Origin: Baylisascaris procyonis
Taxonomy: Eukaryota > Nematoda > Chromadorea > Rhabditida > Ascarididae
Reading direction: 5' to 3'
DNA length: 64,000 bases
NCBI GenBank assembly: GCA_037389465.1
Contig: JAZARR010000250.1
Span: 2,232,001 to 2,296,000 of the forward strand
Shown: positions 35,418 through 49,033 of the stretch, in pieces
How the letters are laid out: each line of letters starts with the position of its first letter
Position numbering within the stretch: position 1 is the first letter of the stretch
Translations under genes and position numbers: made by a program
The notes under the pieces: generated by a model
The model's database searches: none
Told to the model about the DNA's origin: nothing
Seen by the model: only the letters and a program-made list of their open reading frames with translations

Positions 35418-38400
35418 CTGATCTTTTTTTTTATGGATCGCACTAATCATTTCGTTGATGAATTCGCTGTCTTGTGAATGATTGTAGTCTATCCTTAGTT
35501 TGTAGGAAAAAAAGATTACCATGGTTTCAATAAAACCCTTGATAAAAGCGTTCTTTCTATTTTGAAAGCGTTCACTCGAAAATCTTAAACAGAGATCGTT
35601 CTCGTCTCTTGTAAATCTTAAGAGCTAAATTTGAATTATATATCTCATTTATTCTTACATTGCTATTAAGACTAGAGGAAATGTCAATAAGGCGTATGCA
35701 TCCAAATATATTAAATTTCTTAATTCTGATATATTACTTTACAAATTTAAAAAAGAATCATATTTCAACTTCAAGAATAGTTTTATCGTAAATATTTTTT
35801 ACCACTTCGACTTCGTTGAGATTGGGAAAGCATTGCGTCGTAAGAGAGCTTCTAGGCATTAGCTACACTAAACTTCTGGGTACTACTAGAAGTGACCTAC
35901 CCCCTAGATCAACCAATACTGTGTTATCATCGTGGCAACATTGCTGTAGTTGTATTTCGCAGCGTTATTCATCTCTACTCTGTTCGTAGCGAGATAATCG
36001 ATATGTCAATGTGTCCTTCTTATGTATGTTTCAATCTTTTTCATGTGAAAATCATGTTTTTTTTCGCAGTTATATTAAAAGACTTTTAGCTTTCTTCTCC
36101 TGTAGTAATTGTTAGCAGCGCCTTTTTTTCATATTCGTTTCTGATGTTGCATTTGTTTATGCTGATTTCGATTTATTTTCCCCTCTCTTCGGCACTTTTG
36201 CAGTTTAAATTCAACGTAAACAATAAAATGTATTGCATTAGCTTATAGCATCAAGCAAAATGCTCTAAAAGCTTGAAGATGAAGTTGAAAACAGTAACAA
36301 TGATGGGCTCGAATGGTGAGATGAATGATAGATGATGTTGTCATTGCTGATGCACAATGTAGTGACAGCCGTTTGCTGTGTTTGCGCAAACGACATCACA
36401 ATGTCGTCGCTATTCATTCTTACCGTAACTTAGTGCGGCGCTCTCTATTCATCTAATCGTAAGATGATGTAAAGCAGTTTATTACTCCATTGCGATTTTC
36501 CATTCCACATTGCTATGAATAAGTAGTAAAGGAGTTTATTTATCGATAATTTCAAATGAAATATTTCCAGAAGCATCTAAAAATATGCTCTCTAAGCTGC
36601 AATAATAGTTACTTAAGTTTACATTCCAAGAATATCCGCAACCATTTCTGCATTTCAATAATTCCGCATATTCTTGGTCCACTCCTATGTGATTATAATT
36701 GTCCATCAAAGTATGTGTTTGTTTTCACATTTCACTAATTTTATATGATTTCTTTTGTTGCCGCTTAAAGTTTGATTCTTCATTAACAACAAAAAGTAAT
36801 TACGTTCAACTAAAAACAAACTATTCTTATAAATGTTTTTGATTATACTCGTATATTCTATGAGGCAATTCAATGTGATATACTCCAGTTGAAAGCTTCA
36901 ACTCTATCGCTTCACAAATCTTATCGTAAATTGTGCAGTTTCTAGCCTGTTTAATTGCTCTTAACCTTATCCAGTGATCAAAGTAGTGTCATCATCTCTC
37001 AACTGTAGATCCCCATCATCTCTCAATAACAAAACTTCTTTTCATCTAGTTGTTATTCGATGATACGTTAATCGTACACGATAAAACTAGTATGTAGAGC
37101 GGAAAAGCTGGTGATTAAGTAGATCATTGTATTCTTATAACGGGAACTGGATCTAAATTTACCACAAACTAGGCGATGAACTACTTTTATCGGTGGTAAA
37201 TCGTTGAAATAATTGCATATATCTGTGCGCATAGATATTATTGCATGAGATTTCAAGTTAGTGAGCGAGCATATTGAACAATTCACCGCAACACTGCTAA
37301 ACGCCAACAGATTGTCATATACTCGACAGTTTACTTCGATAATATGACGTTAATCACCATCATAGATTCAACTAGGCTGTCTAATGGCCACGCATCAACC
37401 GGATCTCATTTTCGATTTTGCGTTGCATCCGTTGTACTGATCTGCAATTGCTGTTTTCTAGAGCGAATGCATACAAATACACCTAATCTACCTATCCAGT
37501 TCAGCAATTCTTTTAGATTCTCTCTCTTTTACTTTCTATCGTACACTGGTTTGAAAAGATGCGAGTTTAGCATAAAATAGACACGCTGTAGAACTGTAAC
37601 GAAGCCTATCCCACATATAGGGAGAGGGCAAGGGAACGTTAGGCGACAGACAGCTTTACCGTAAATTAGAAGTTCTTGATTTTATTTTCCTCATCTCTGC
37701 ACTCTCTTTTTCTGCCAATGTTTTTCTTTCACTTCTATTCTCATCTATAATGCACATTGTTCGGGGCATGGTGCAAGTGGAGGATGACTAGATGTTTGTG
37801 CTAGATTGTTGCTGTTTGAGAGCTCAGATGCTATTAACATTGAAAGTGGAGCCATGAAAGCTGTGCATGAAGGGGATTCAGTGCTGACTACATTTAGCTG
37901 ATAGTTTATCATATTTGTTTGTCTCTCTAGTCTATTCCAGTCCACTTAGTTTTTCATCTATTCTCTAGTCAGCAAACTTACGCAATTTTCCTGGATCCTA
38001 TTATTTCAGTATTCGTGTATAAGAGAAGTAGATTAGTTCGTATTGGGTCTTTAAGAGCGTAGTTGGCGTCCCTTCCCCGTTGTCAACTCTCTTTCCTTCC
38101 TTCATCCGTTGATGGGGAGGAGGTTTTCCTCTTTTTGCTTTTCCTTTTTTATCATCTGTTATCATTTATCGTTTCTCTATCTCTTTATCATTCACACAGC
38201 TTTGTTATTTTTTCCTCTTCACCACATCTCTTCCTATCACTGTAATTTCTAATCAATGTCTATTTAATTATCGAGATTAGGAAGCGAAAGGTGATTTTAC
38301 AAGAAGATTTATTTATATATAAGAGAGCAGTGAAATAGCTGACGAGGTCAAACTTCTTATTTCGCCTTGAAGCGATTCTGAGTAGTCTAGTTACCGTTCT

Positions 38401-41400
38401 GGATCAATGAGGAGACGATCGAAAGGAATAAGGAAACTTCTTCCTTCTAGAAGCTTCTTCGATGCTTTTTCCTTTCCGTTCTTCTCTCGCACCTTCCTGC
38501 CCCACAGTATACCAACTCTAAATAGGGCACTTTCATAGATTTGCGAGCATGTCTTGCTATATGAGACGACCGTTGTAGCGCTAAATTGTAGCGACTTGTC
38601 AACAGTAACGCACAGCTAATTACAGAGCGAATGTGAACAAAAGCGTGAATCGTATCGCAGTGAATAAACGTTAATTGACTATCCAAATAGATGCACAATC
38701 CAACACATAATTCACTCATTCTCAAGGCTAAATATTCTATTATGTTTGCTTCTTCATGCGAGCAAAAAAAAAAATTTACACTTTAGAGATTTGGAAAAGA
38801 TTTCTTCTATAAAGCTGTTTCTTTTTATTGTGAATAAAAATCTTCTAGAAAAATTGTTTTCCTTAGCAACTAAAGTTGATTGATCATTTTTGTTATTTTT
38901 TCTTAAATTAACTTGTGAATAGCCGACGAGTTCATCATTATTTATTTACAAATAGATGAGGAAGTTTTTTTAAAATATCATTGCTTTATCGATTGAATCA
39001 TTGAGGAAACCTCAAGTAAGCGATATTCTCTTTGAAAACTGTTATGTTTATAAAATAAATTAATCTTTTTTTTTGGGACGAATCTGAACTTGCTGAATTC
39101 TTCGTTTAATAATAATAACAATAATAATAGTAACTATTTGATTGGATTGCAAAAGTAGAAAGATTTGAAGAGATAAAAATAATTTGGCAAATTAATCAAA
39201 CAAAAGTGGTATCCACTAAAGGCTGCTACCTCTAAGCGCTCGAAAACTTTTCGATCGTCTTGCTGAACCTACTGTGGCCTAATGATGGATCCTGAACTTT
39301 TGATCCGCTACTTTTATACATTTGTCGGGTTCTTTATTTTAATTTCATCTGGAGTTTATTTATTGCAGGGGATGAGTTTTAGAGATTTATATGTGCTGCG
39401 TAAACTGACATATACTTATTTGATTATACCAGCCAGCTAGCTGCCTTTTTTTATCATTCAGAACTTATATATTGCAACCTAGGCTGCACACACAATCCTT
39501 CAAGTATTCAAACCCAACTCGATGGTTTATCCAATAAGAAATTCTATGCACTTCCTCGCTCTCCTTTCTATTGTTTTGCTTCTCTCAAATTCTTTAGAGT
39601 ATCAGAGAAAAGAATGCTAACAGCTTATACATACGGAGGTGGATTTGATTTCTCTACACGAGGTTTCCCCTATAACATCTGTCATATTGGCTCAACACAA
39701 AGGTCGTTTTCATCGCTTCTCCACACATCCTAAAGCATCGTCATTTTCTGAATGAAGCAAATGCGAAGAGCATCAATGTGGCTGGTACGATTATATTTTT
39801 GTAGTTGAGCCACTCAAGCCAACCGCCTGTCTAAACACACATCAATACTGCACTTCCTTATGAAATCGATCAGTTGTGCAAATCCTTCACCGAAAAATCA
39901 TTTTGCAGTCACTTTCCGTGTGTTACATTGGATGTACCGATGCTTTCAATACATGAATTGACCGATTACAGTGAAATATAGCAACAGAAAATGCAATGAC
40001 CTAAAAGTTTATTGCTATAAACTTGAGATAGTGAATGATAATCTATGATAATGATAATGATAATCATATTCGTTCGAAAATGTTATTGCATAATGCACTC
40101 TATAAAGTTAAGAGGCGTTTCTTTTGAATTTAGTGCGATTAGGTCAGCTAATATCTATTTAATTTTATAGGGCTGATGAGCATGTCCAATTTTTTAATCG
40201 TTGAAATTAAATGATAAAAAAAAAATTTCTTTGTGATCTATCAAAAGCAAATGTGAAAATTTTTTCCTCGCAGCGCCAAAATTCGCATATTATCCCTGCA
40301 AATGGTATAAATTCTTCTGAAAACTTTTTTTTCTTATTTCAGCATACTTTTAATCTAATTCTCACTAAGAGCGCTCAAATTATTCCTTCGATGAGATAAT
40401 GGTGGATTGTCTGTTACTTCTAATTTTCGAGCATGAAAATTATGAAGGAACCATTCTCTCTCAATCCTATCCCTGTCCGGCGCTTGTGACTTGGACTTAA
40501 ATTTCTTTTTAGAAGGGTACGCTGTTCCGGGATAGAAAGTACTGTGCAATTAGTTAGGATGATTTCACTGTAGTTAGTATTGACTTAATTTTCATAATCC
40601 TTTGGCAGCATCTCACCGTAACGCGTTATGTCTATTGTGCTCGTACTCTCCAACTGTATTTTCTGCGAAAGTAAAAATATTTACAATTGGGGGAACGTGG
40701 AAATCCTCTTCTTCTCGCAAACAACATTCCTGAAGTTATTTCTTTTCCTTAACGAATTTACTATTATTTGATAGGCCGCAAAGGCGATCGATCAAAATTT
40801 TTTAGCATTTCTCTAATTGCTTACTTTTGAGCGCAAATAAAAAATGGATCACATTGGAAGAATTATATTGCGCTGATCCACATATAGAGGCATATAATGA
40901 CGTTGCATGAAATAATGATGAATGTATGTTGAAGTGAGAGGAATAGAGGATATTATCATGAGGTCAACGCTACTCTTTCTATCGATGAGAATTGTGAACT
41001 GCGAGGAACATCGCTCTTTTTAGCGAAATGCTCCTCATCGAAATTGATCTCCATTTGATTGATAATAGAACATGAAATCGTACCGGAAATGGCGGCACAA
41101 TGCGCTAGCGCGTAACGAAAGCATTACCTCTGAAAGGATTGAGCCGATAGATCGATCGTTAATGATATATGCACTCAATTATAATCCATGAAGTTCATGA
41201 CCTATCCTCCTCAGCGGCCTCTTCACTTTGGCGATTACAACAAGAATCATTAATATGCATATCTACGCAGTATTGTACACTATTAAGAGTGCTTCCGGTG
41301 AATGTACTTTAGTGATTCTCAAAACCTCTTATGCAAATTATTTTACATTGTCGCATAAAGTGTTGGTTGATATTGGATGTGAACAAAAGTGCATGTGAAA

Positions 41401-43378
41401 CGTTCGTAAAGAAGCGAGAAATGAGATAAGATGTTTTGCATTCATCGAATATTAGAAGAGATATTGAGATGCGTTAAAATTCAGTATAATTTTTGGCGAT
41501 TTCATGTGATATTCATGAGTGTCATTTAAAAAACAACCACAATTTTAGAAGGATGTAATTTTAACATCCAATCAAGTTTTATTTCAGCACCTTCCATGGA
41601 GTGATCTTACAATGCTTCAGCCTCTAAACGAATATTTTAGCAGCTCTACAACTGTTTTAACGAATAGTTGCATTGTTTAGTTATTTTTGGCTAACGGTTG
41701 TTGTTTTTCGCAACGACTAAAAAAGAAAGGCTTATTTTTTCATACTGTGAAAGATGTTAAAAAACGAGAATGGAAGATCACTAATAAAAATATAGAAATC
41801 ACTTATAAAAATATAGAAAATATAAATTATGAATTTTATTTCAGCTAAAACTTTGCTTCTTTTACTAGTTATCTATGAATAAATAAACAAACGAATAAAA
41901 AACAACGTAATTGAATGCGCAAGTTATTTGCAAATGCAATTGAGGACTATTTCAATAGATATCATAAAAAATGTTACCTTGGAAACGAAACTCATCTCCC
42001 TTAAGGTATATCTTCCTCATCAATATATCTCTAAGATATTTCTATCCCTCACAGTTTGTTTTGAATTCGTTAACGTTTTATCTCTTCTGTTTTCAATTAT
42101 TTTTTTTTTCATTTATGGCATTTTTGAGTGATATCTTTTACTTATTTTACATCCTTCCTTATATTTGATAAATTTATTCTTTGCTTTCAAATTTAGTCGA
42201 TAAGAGTCTTTTACTTGGACTAATTAGGCAGCATACGTAAGACTAGAACTAAGGAAGAGGATTCAAGTGATGAAAAATTATTAAAATCTATGCAAAAATA
42301 GAAGTTGTAGTGGGATCGATATGAAATGATCATAACATTATCACTGATATCAATCGATCACAATAGTATTTCTATGCTTTGCGAATCAATGTTGCAAGCA
42401 CTTCTGTATATCTGAGTATCTCTGCAATCGGCATACTGAAAAGTGATGCATATTTCTGCACTGATAATCTGCAATATGCTTCAAATCCATTGAGCAAGTG
42501 CGTAATGTTTCAAACTGGTAGCGTTCTTTTAGTGGTAAAAATTAAGAAAGGCATTATATTTTCAAGCTATCGGTAGCATTATTTAATCGCAGTAATTGAT
42601 TGCCTGTTGCAATAGTAAAGTAATCCATTTCTAAAAAAGTTGAACACTCCTAGAAGATATTCACATTTAAACAATGATGGAGGAAAGATTGCAGCAGATC
42701 GTGTTGTATTATAAGTAGAAGTTTTCTTTTGAAACTGAATATAGAGAAAATTTCCCGGAATTTTAATTATAAAAAATTCAAAATTCAAGCACATTGACTG
42801 AATTTCAATGTCTTCAAGTGATTCTCTTGAACACGTACTCTTCATGACATCTTATTGAAAAATTTTAAAAGTGCACTAATTTTAAAGACCTAAAGAAGTG
42901 GCATTTCTCATTCCCGTCATCCTTAGCGCAGAATTTTTCTGCAAAGAGGTTTTTCAAACTTTCTTTTACTTATCGTCGGATCTTAGTCGCATCTTTCAAA
43001 ATTTCATTTTCATGTGGCGTTAATCTTGGTGTATAAAAATTTCGTTCCTTTCTTACCTTTGCTGATAGTCCCTTGAAGGTATATGAATTTTCAATTCTTG
43101 AAGATATGCGTAAATGCTTGAAAACAGTGGCTATATCACACCACGGGACAATATTCCGCCCTAAAAGCATTTTTAGCGCATCCCTCACTGAGGCGCTAAA
43201 TGCGCTGAAACGCAAACACCACCACACAACAGTTTCTCTAATTGGCGTCTGCGTTTCCGTTATCCGTGGAGGACACACTTATTTACAGTAACGCAGTCAT
43301 ACGTATTCATAGTTACTGTATCTGTAAAAAGTTCAAGGATACATAATGATGCACACTAAGTGGCTGGCACGATGTATT
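35418..43378. other. Intergenic DNA, no gene seen
   Basis: No exon could be supported. It contains a short GATAAT repeat at about 40040, an AAT-rich run at about 39108-39130, CT-rich sequence at 38060-38240 and a hairpin at 43167-43203. ORFs at 42970-43291 overlap on both strands. Confidence 0.45.
43167..43203. repeat. Short inverted repeat (hairpin)
   Basis: GCATTTTTAGCGC pairs with GCGCTAAATGC, leaving two extra T in the left arm and a 13-nt loop. It lies in a GC-richer patch of the desert. Confidence 0.75.
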
Positions 43379-43445
43379 ACCGTTAACCTCATTGAGTGGT
43401 TAGCATGGCGCTAACAAAGAATATGCAAGTTACGAGATCCATTTT
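43379..43445 (+). pseudogene. tRNA-like relic
   Basis: The segment contains GTGGTTAGCATGG (about 43396-43408), close to a D-arm/A-box, then CTAACAA in the position of an anticodon loop, then GTTACGAGATCC (43429-43440), a diverged T-arm/B-box. Order and spacing fit a tRNA (resembling Ile or Val types), but I cannot draw complete acceptor and anticodon stems. It is most likely a dead tRNA copy or tRNA-derived SINE head. Confidence 0.3.
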
Positions 43446-46400
43446 CAATAATAGAACTACTGCAACAAATGAATTACAATTAAGCTAGAAATATTTTGGT
43501 GGCCGTAGGACAAATATAGGACACTGTGGTAATTAAGATCATCTGGTCCCTCCTTAAATCCTTCAAAATTACCACTAAATAGAACGATATCTACAAAAAC
43601 GTTGTAGCAACCGAAGCGGTTTCTCTATAGGCAAAACCTGATTGTTCTATCTTTGCACATGAAAACCACTAAAAGATTCCATCAATATGCATCCATATAA
43701 TCCTTCCAAATGATCAATATTGCTAAATGGCGCATGCAAAGCAATTTATTGTTGCGAGTGACCATAGAGCTAAATAAACCACACAAAAGAGGCTATCAAG
43801 ATTGGGGATTTCCGGAAATATTCACGGGGCCACTAGGTCGATGCGATGCGGTGACGCGATCTAAGGTTGTGTAATTGTGGGTTATCGTTGTGTCGGCTAT
43901 TGTAAATGAAAGCCGAAGCGCGTCGTCCCTTGGGATGATGCGCGATTGTGAGCCCATCATCGCTTCGTATCCATACATCCAATTGCATAACATCAACCCT
44001 TAAATCAACTCGCTTCCAACTATGTTGTTTTCTTTCTTTTCCTATCGCATCCAATTATGCTTTTCACCTTTCGTACACATCCGCTGCATAGTAAGGAAGT
44101 CATTCTTGTCATAGCTTTCTTCTATACCCCAATTTATTTGAAATATTTAAATGAGTCTTCTGCATGAAATCTACATCGAAATTAACCATTGACACTTATC
44201 TATTTCTATCGGGGTCAATCTATTAGCAATGAAATGTTCCTCTCTTACCATTTTTTCTTCAATGTAAAATCTGAAATAAAATCTTCCTTTGTTATTTCAC
44301 CCTGAAAAAGGCAGATTACCTTTATTTTACCCTAGAAATAGCCTCTCATGTTTTTCCGAATGTAGCGTTTTTGTTGACAGTGTATTCGATGCATAAACCT
44401 CGACAAAGTATGCCTAATGATTGTTAATAATTATATGAATGCACCATCGAATTTAACAGAAATATATTCGCTGAATATTACAGCCAAAAAGCTTCATTCT
44501 CGAAGTTGATGGCGAACGCTTTCCTGAGGCTAGTTGAACAACTCATAGTTGACATCATTTCATTAGTGCAATCTTCACGATTGATTCTAAATAAGGAATT
44601 GGTCTTACTTTTATTTTTGCAAAGCAAAACGGTCATTTGTTCTTTTTTTTTTACTTTTTTTGCCTATACGCATATTTTTTAGCATAGGCTGCTTTCAAAA
44701 TATTTCCATCGGGGGATTTAATTTCTCTTGCATAGGCAATTTATGAGATTTTTTGATTTCGATTTTAGATTAATATTCGTTTAAATCTAATTGGATGAAA
44801 TTTTAGTTATTTCATAGAAAAGAAATGCTGAAAAATGGAAACATTGACGAAAGTAATAACGCTGATATATAGATTTGTCGAATGCCTACGGCTAAATATT
44901 AATATAATATGAAGATGAGAAGTTTGATATAAGAAAATGTATCTTGAACAATGCCGGAAAGATATGTTATGAAGATTTGAAGAAGGGAGGAAAGGGGAAG
45001 GGGGAGAAAATTTGACTTTGGGTAACAATTTGAGCTCTAGCATCTTTTGTGCTTGAGGCGCCCCAACTCGATGATCATATTTCAATTTTCATCGAAATCT
45101 CTTGCGATCTTCTTCGAATAAACCTTCTAATGAGTACTAGCTAGTGCTGTTATGCCTCGAAAGTAGCGTCATTTTTCAAGAGCTGCTCGTTATAGGCTTA
45201 AAGATTAAGCAGAGAATTCATGAGAAATCAACAATGATTTCACACTGCTCAATTCACCGCTATCAAAATAGAAAAGAAAGGTGCAATAGCATTTCTCTTT
45301 TTCCACTTTAGTTATTTTTTAATTCAGTTATTTATGTTGCTACTTTTGTTAATTCTAATAAAATATTAAAAATACTTACTGATTAGAATTACTTTTTATT
45401 GCCTAAAGGCAATTCTAGAATGACACCTCACAACATTGGCATCACTATAGTTGCTGCAGCCATTTTTCTATCATTCATTATTAGAGAAGAGAATGCTTCT
45501 AAGCCTTTACCTATTCTCCGAACAATTATTTTCTGAATTAACACTTTGCGAATATTTGTCCAATCTAATGGCCAAAAGTGTATATTCAATAGATCATTCA
45601 AGAAACCGTTTAGAATGATTTCTAAGAGGCCGTCAGAAGTTAATTAGCGTCTATATCTCTTTCAGATGTTTCATATATTTGGAGAGTAAAACTGTAACGA
45701 TGTTTCTATGCGATGCGCTTAAGGCGTAAATGTACGTGGGTGCAGCATCGAAAAATGATGCGACTTGTCGTGTGCGTCATGCTCAGCGCCCATTTATGTG
45801 CGTTTGGAAATAAGAAAGGCGGCCGTAATTCAGCTTTCTCATCAAGCCACACCATTCGCCGCTATTCCAAATTGCCAGCCAAGTGGCTGTAAACTGTGGC
45901 AACGACACACACACACACACACATGCATCCTCCCATAATTATCGCGGCCACCTTCTAAGTAAGCGCAAGACTTATCAACAAATGCTGCTATAGTTTTCAA
46001 ATGAACGATGGGGGATATTTTCGAAACCAAAAAAAAGACCAACGAAACTCGAAACATATAAAATAATGCTTTCAAATAAGAAATGACTAATTTCTGGTTT
46101 TCCAAGATAATTTTTTTCAGGCATGTAACTTTTCAGAAAATATTTTCCTCGCTTAATTGTTTCCTCCACTCATGACTAATACTGAACAGTGAAAAATATC
46201 AAATTATGCGTATTGAACATTCTCTGAGGTAATTTTTGATTGTCTGTAAAAATTGCCGCAGAATTAAAATCTACCCGGAGAGAGCAACTTTGAATGTTAT
46301 TGTTGTGAGCACCGTCCTTTGATCATCCCGATATCACTGAAGAGACTAATGTTCTGCGCAACTTTTCTTAACCCTGTGCCACTAGATTCTATATTTTGTA

Positions 46401-46730
46401 AAGCCGTAGTCGTTTACCGACAACAGTGTCAGCAACACTTACCAATACCTAATATGATAACGAAAACTATAATATCCTAGAGGTAGCACGATTATGTTAG
46501 CAACATGCTTCTCAAGTGATAAACTAAACCCTTGAACAAATGTCTAGTCGTGGCAGTAATGTAATCTACAAGGCGGTGGTTGAGTGCAGAGAGCTCTCTA
46601 ACGGTTAGCCGCTCTCAAAGAGTAGAGCACAAATGCTTCACACCTGTCCTTAGGTGATCGAAAGAAGCGCGTAGCTCGTTTTGGGTGCAATTAGCAGCGG
46701 ATAATCTGTTTCCCCTTTGATTTTACCTGA

Positions 46731-46796
46731 AAGGTCATCCAAGGTCGTTGTGCACGGTCTTCTTGCGGTGTAGCGACGCAATTGGGGATGCGTCGC
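46731..46796. promoter_or_regulatory. Nuclear-receptor-like direct repeat plus 8-bp inverted repeat
   Basis: AGGTCA (46732-46737) and AGGTCG (46742-46747) form a direct repeat with four-base spacing, the DR4 arrangement used by some nuclear-receptor heterodimers, with one mismatch. About 25 nt further on, GCGACGCA (46773-46780) and TGCGTCGC (46789-46796) are exact inverted copies across 8 nt. Function is inferred from motif form only. Confidence 0.3.
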
Positions 46797-48228
46797 AATC
46801 GTTCATGCGGCTAACGCTTTCTTTGTTTCAACTCGTTTCCTGTGCCGTTCCGTTTGAGGTGCAACATGCGTCCCTAACAAATTGCCCACCTTCCAAAAAT
46901 CATCGCGATTCATTCACTCCTTTTGTTCATCATTTCTTTCGGCCATATTTTTTGAAGTCTGCCCTCATAATGGAAGAATTATTATAGATTCTATAAGAAA
47001 ACAAAGGTGCGATAATTAAGAATACAAGAAATTCATATTAGAAATATAGTGTAATTACTGTAGTTTTTAAAGGAGTCGAGAAGTTACCTTCTCCTAAAAA
47101 CGAGTTGTTTCTCCAATTTGGGACATCTTTAGCTATTTATAGTATCTGCATTGGAATGCTTCAATATTTATCCAAAATATACAAAAAATATTTGCAAGTG
47201 GCTTGGATTGTGAATACGAATGCCACTTGCTAGAAACTTAAGAGCATTCCCATTAGTATTTGCACAAACTTAATTCATTAATTTTTCTTTTATAAGGATC
47301 TTCGCCTAGTGAGAGTCACTCTGTCAAAAATGATTAGTGGAATATGATTCAAATAGTCCTTGAAGTTGTTCCACTGGTGAACATAAATGCTTCAATACAC
47401 CGAGTTAAATATGTTCGCATTTCAATTTATTAGCCTTATCTACGCATTATGGCAACACTTTGTCCTTGAGTATCTATCTGTCTATCTAGGAATTCCAACT
47501 CGACAAGCACCGAAGATAGAGTTGCGAAATTTAAGAGGGAGTGGGTCGCATTATAGCTATAGAAGAATCTCCTGCCCATAATCCACGTTGATCCTTTAAT
47601 TTTGGAATAAGTTGAAAACATTGGAATGTGTAAAAAATCCATGCACGTTTCACACCTTTTGGTGACTTAAGGAACCAGCTGGTTGGTCATATGAACACGG
47701 CGGAAAAGCGCATGTCGTGATGCTCGTTTTGGTATGCTTCTCAGCTGGTCCATTGTTACTAATATTTTTAGGCAGCTAAAATGTTAGAAAAAATGAATGG
47801 CATTAAGAAGGACGAAAATAATTGAGACCATTTGGAGCTATAAATCGAAATTAGATCGTCAAGTTGAACTGCTTATTGCATATAAAGTTAACTTTAAGCA
47901 CCATAACATGTTGTGTAAGGTGTTAAACGAAAGATGGTCTTAAGAGTGTTAAATATTTGTATAAGACAACACTTGAGGAAATACTCACTCCCCAATGCTG
48001 GTAGATCTTTCATTGCTTAATGCAACATCCTTTTATTTGTTGACTTTATTTTAACTCTAACCGTTGTTATCTTTGTACCAACTTTTATTTAAAGGAGTTT
48101 GCTGTCGCCTTCAACTACTCACTAAAAATTTCATCCACATTGAGAGATTTATTGAAAATTACGCGATGTCAGGAAGTATTATATGAATATAGCGTTATAG
48201 AGATGAGTGAATAGGGAATCGAGCGGGT

Positions 48229-48289
48229 ATTGGACGTAAATCAAAGTGCGGCTAGCGAAGCGTGCCCACCGCTGCTCGGAACGTCCAAT
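48229..48289. repeat. Inverted repeat enclosing a GC-rich loop
   Basis: ATTGGACGT (48229-48237) and ACGTCCAAT (48281-48289) are exact inverted copies, separated by 43 nt of GC-rich sequence that can form further short pairings. Confidence 0.75.
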
Positions 48290-48969
48290 TAGGGACGATG
48301 AGTATGTCCTGTTTGCACAGTTCCGATCGCTATTATTATTTGTATACTTTCAATACGAATCCACATCTCTATTCTCACTCGTCAAATAACTGTGCTTGTT
48401 GATTTTGTCTATTATTAATTTTTGGTGATCCCTCTTTGCATCAAATCAATAAGTCAACAAAAATTTATCGAAATAGATAAAATCGAAGAAAAAATTGAGA
48501 GGATTATTGAAATAAGCCAAATGAAAGTGGTAAATAATTAATTAAATTTATAGAAATTAATGACGATATCTTTCTCACATACTACAAACATCAACAGTTT
48601 ATTCGAAATTTCAGTGTAATTTTTTTTTTTTTTTTTTTTGTGAACAAACTGCTGAATAAAGGATCAGCTTGATGCTTTTAGCGGTTTATTCAGTTGTTTT
48701 TATTAGAACAATTGGAGAAAGTCGTGGACGAATAGGCAAGAAAGAAAATTTTTACATCCTATTCATCTAACCAATCACTTCCACAAGCTATCAACAAATT
48801 GTAGAGTATGCTCAATAATGCGTACATATTTCAACTAATCCCACCTGTCTACAAATTTTTTTTTATTAGTGAACCAGCGTAAATTATGAACAAGAGGACA
48901 AACTGTGGTCTACATTATAGCCGTGTTTCATTGGTTATCGAGTTGAAATTATGCCATGGAAATACAGAC

Positions 48970-48971
<2 letters not shown>

Positions 48972-49030
<59 letters not shown>
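48972..49030. repeat. (TA)n microsatellite
   Basis: 59 nt of uninterrupted TA repeat followed by GCATGCGG, the same flank as at 28437. The plus-strand ORF across it with alternating Ile and Tyr is a repeat artefact. Confidence 0.98.

Positions 49031-49033
<3 letters not shown>

Larger units (their letters stand above)
43446..48971. other. Intergenic DNA with GC-richer islands
   Basis: GC-richer patches at about 43800-44000, 46560-46950 and 48200-48310 alternate with AT-rich DNA. An (AC)n run lies at 45905-45923. No exon is supported; the patches are candidate regulatory sequence. Confidence 0.4.

Noticed and set aside
24903..44000. A near match of about 23 nt (CATCCAA..CATA.CATCAAC) shared by 24905 and 43976
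   Set aside because: With four mismatches, such pairs are expected by chance many times in 64 kb.
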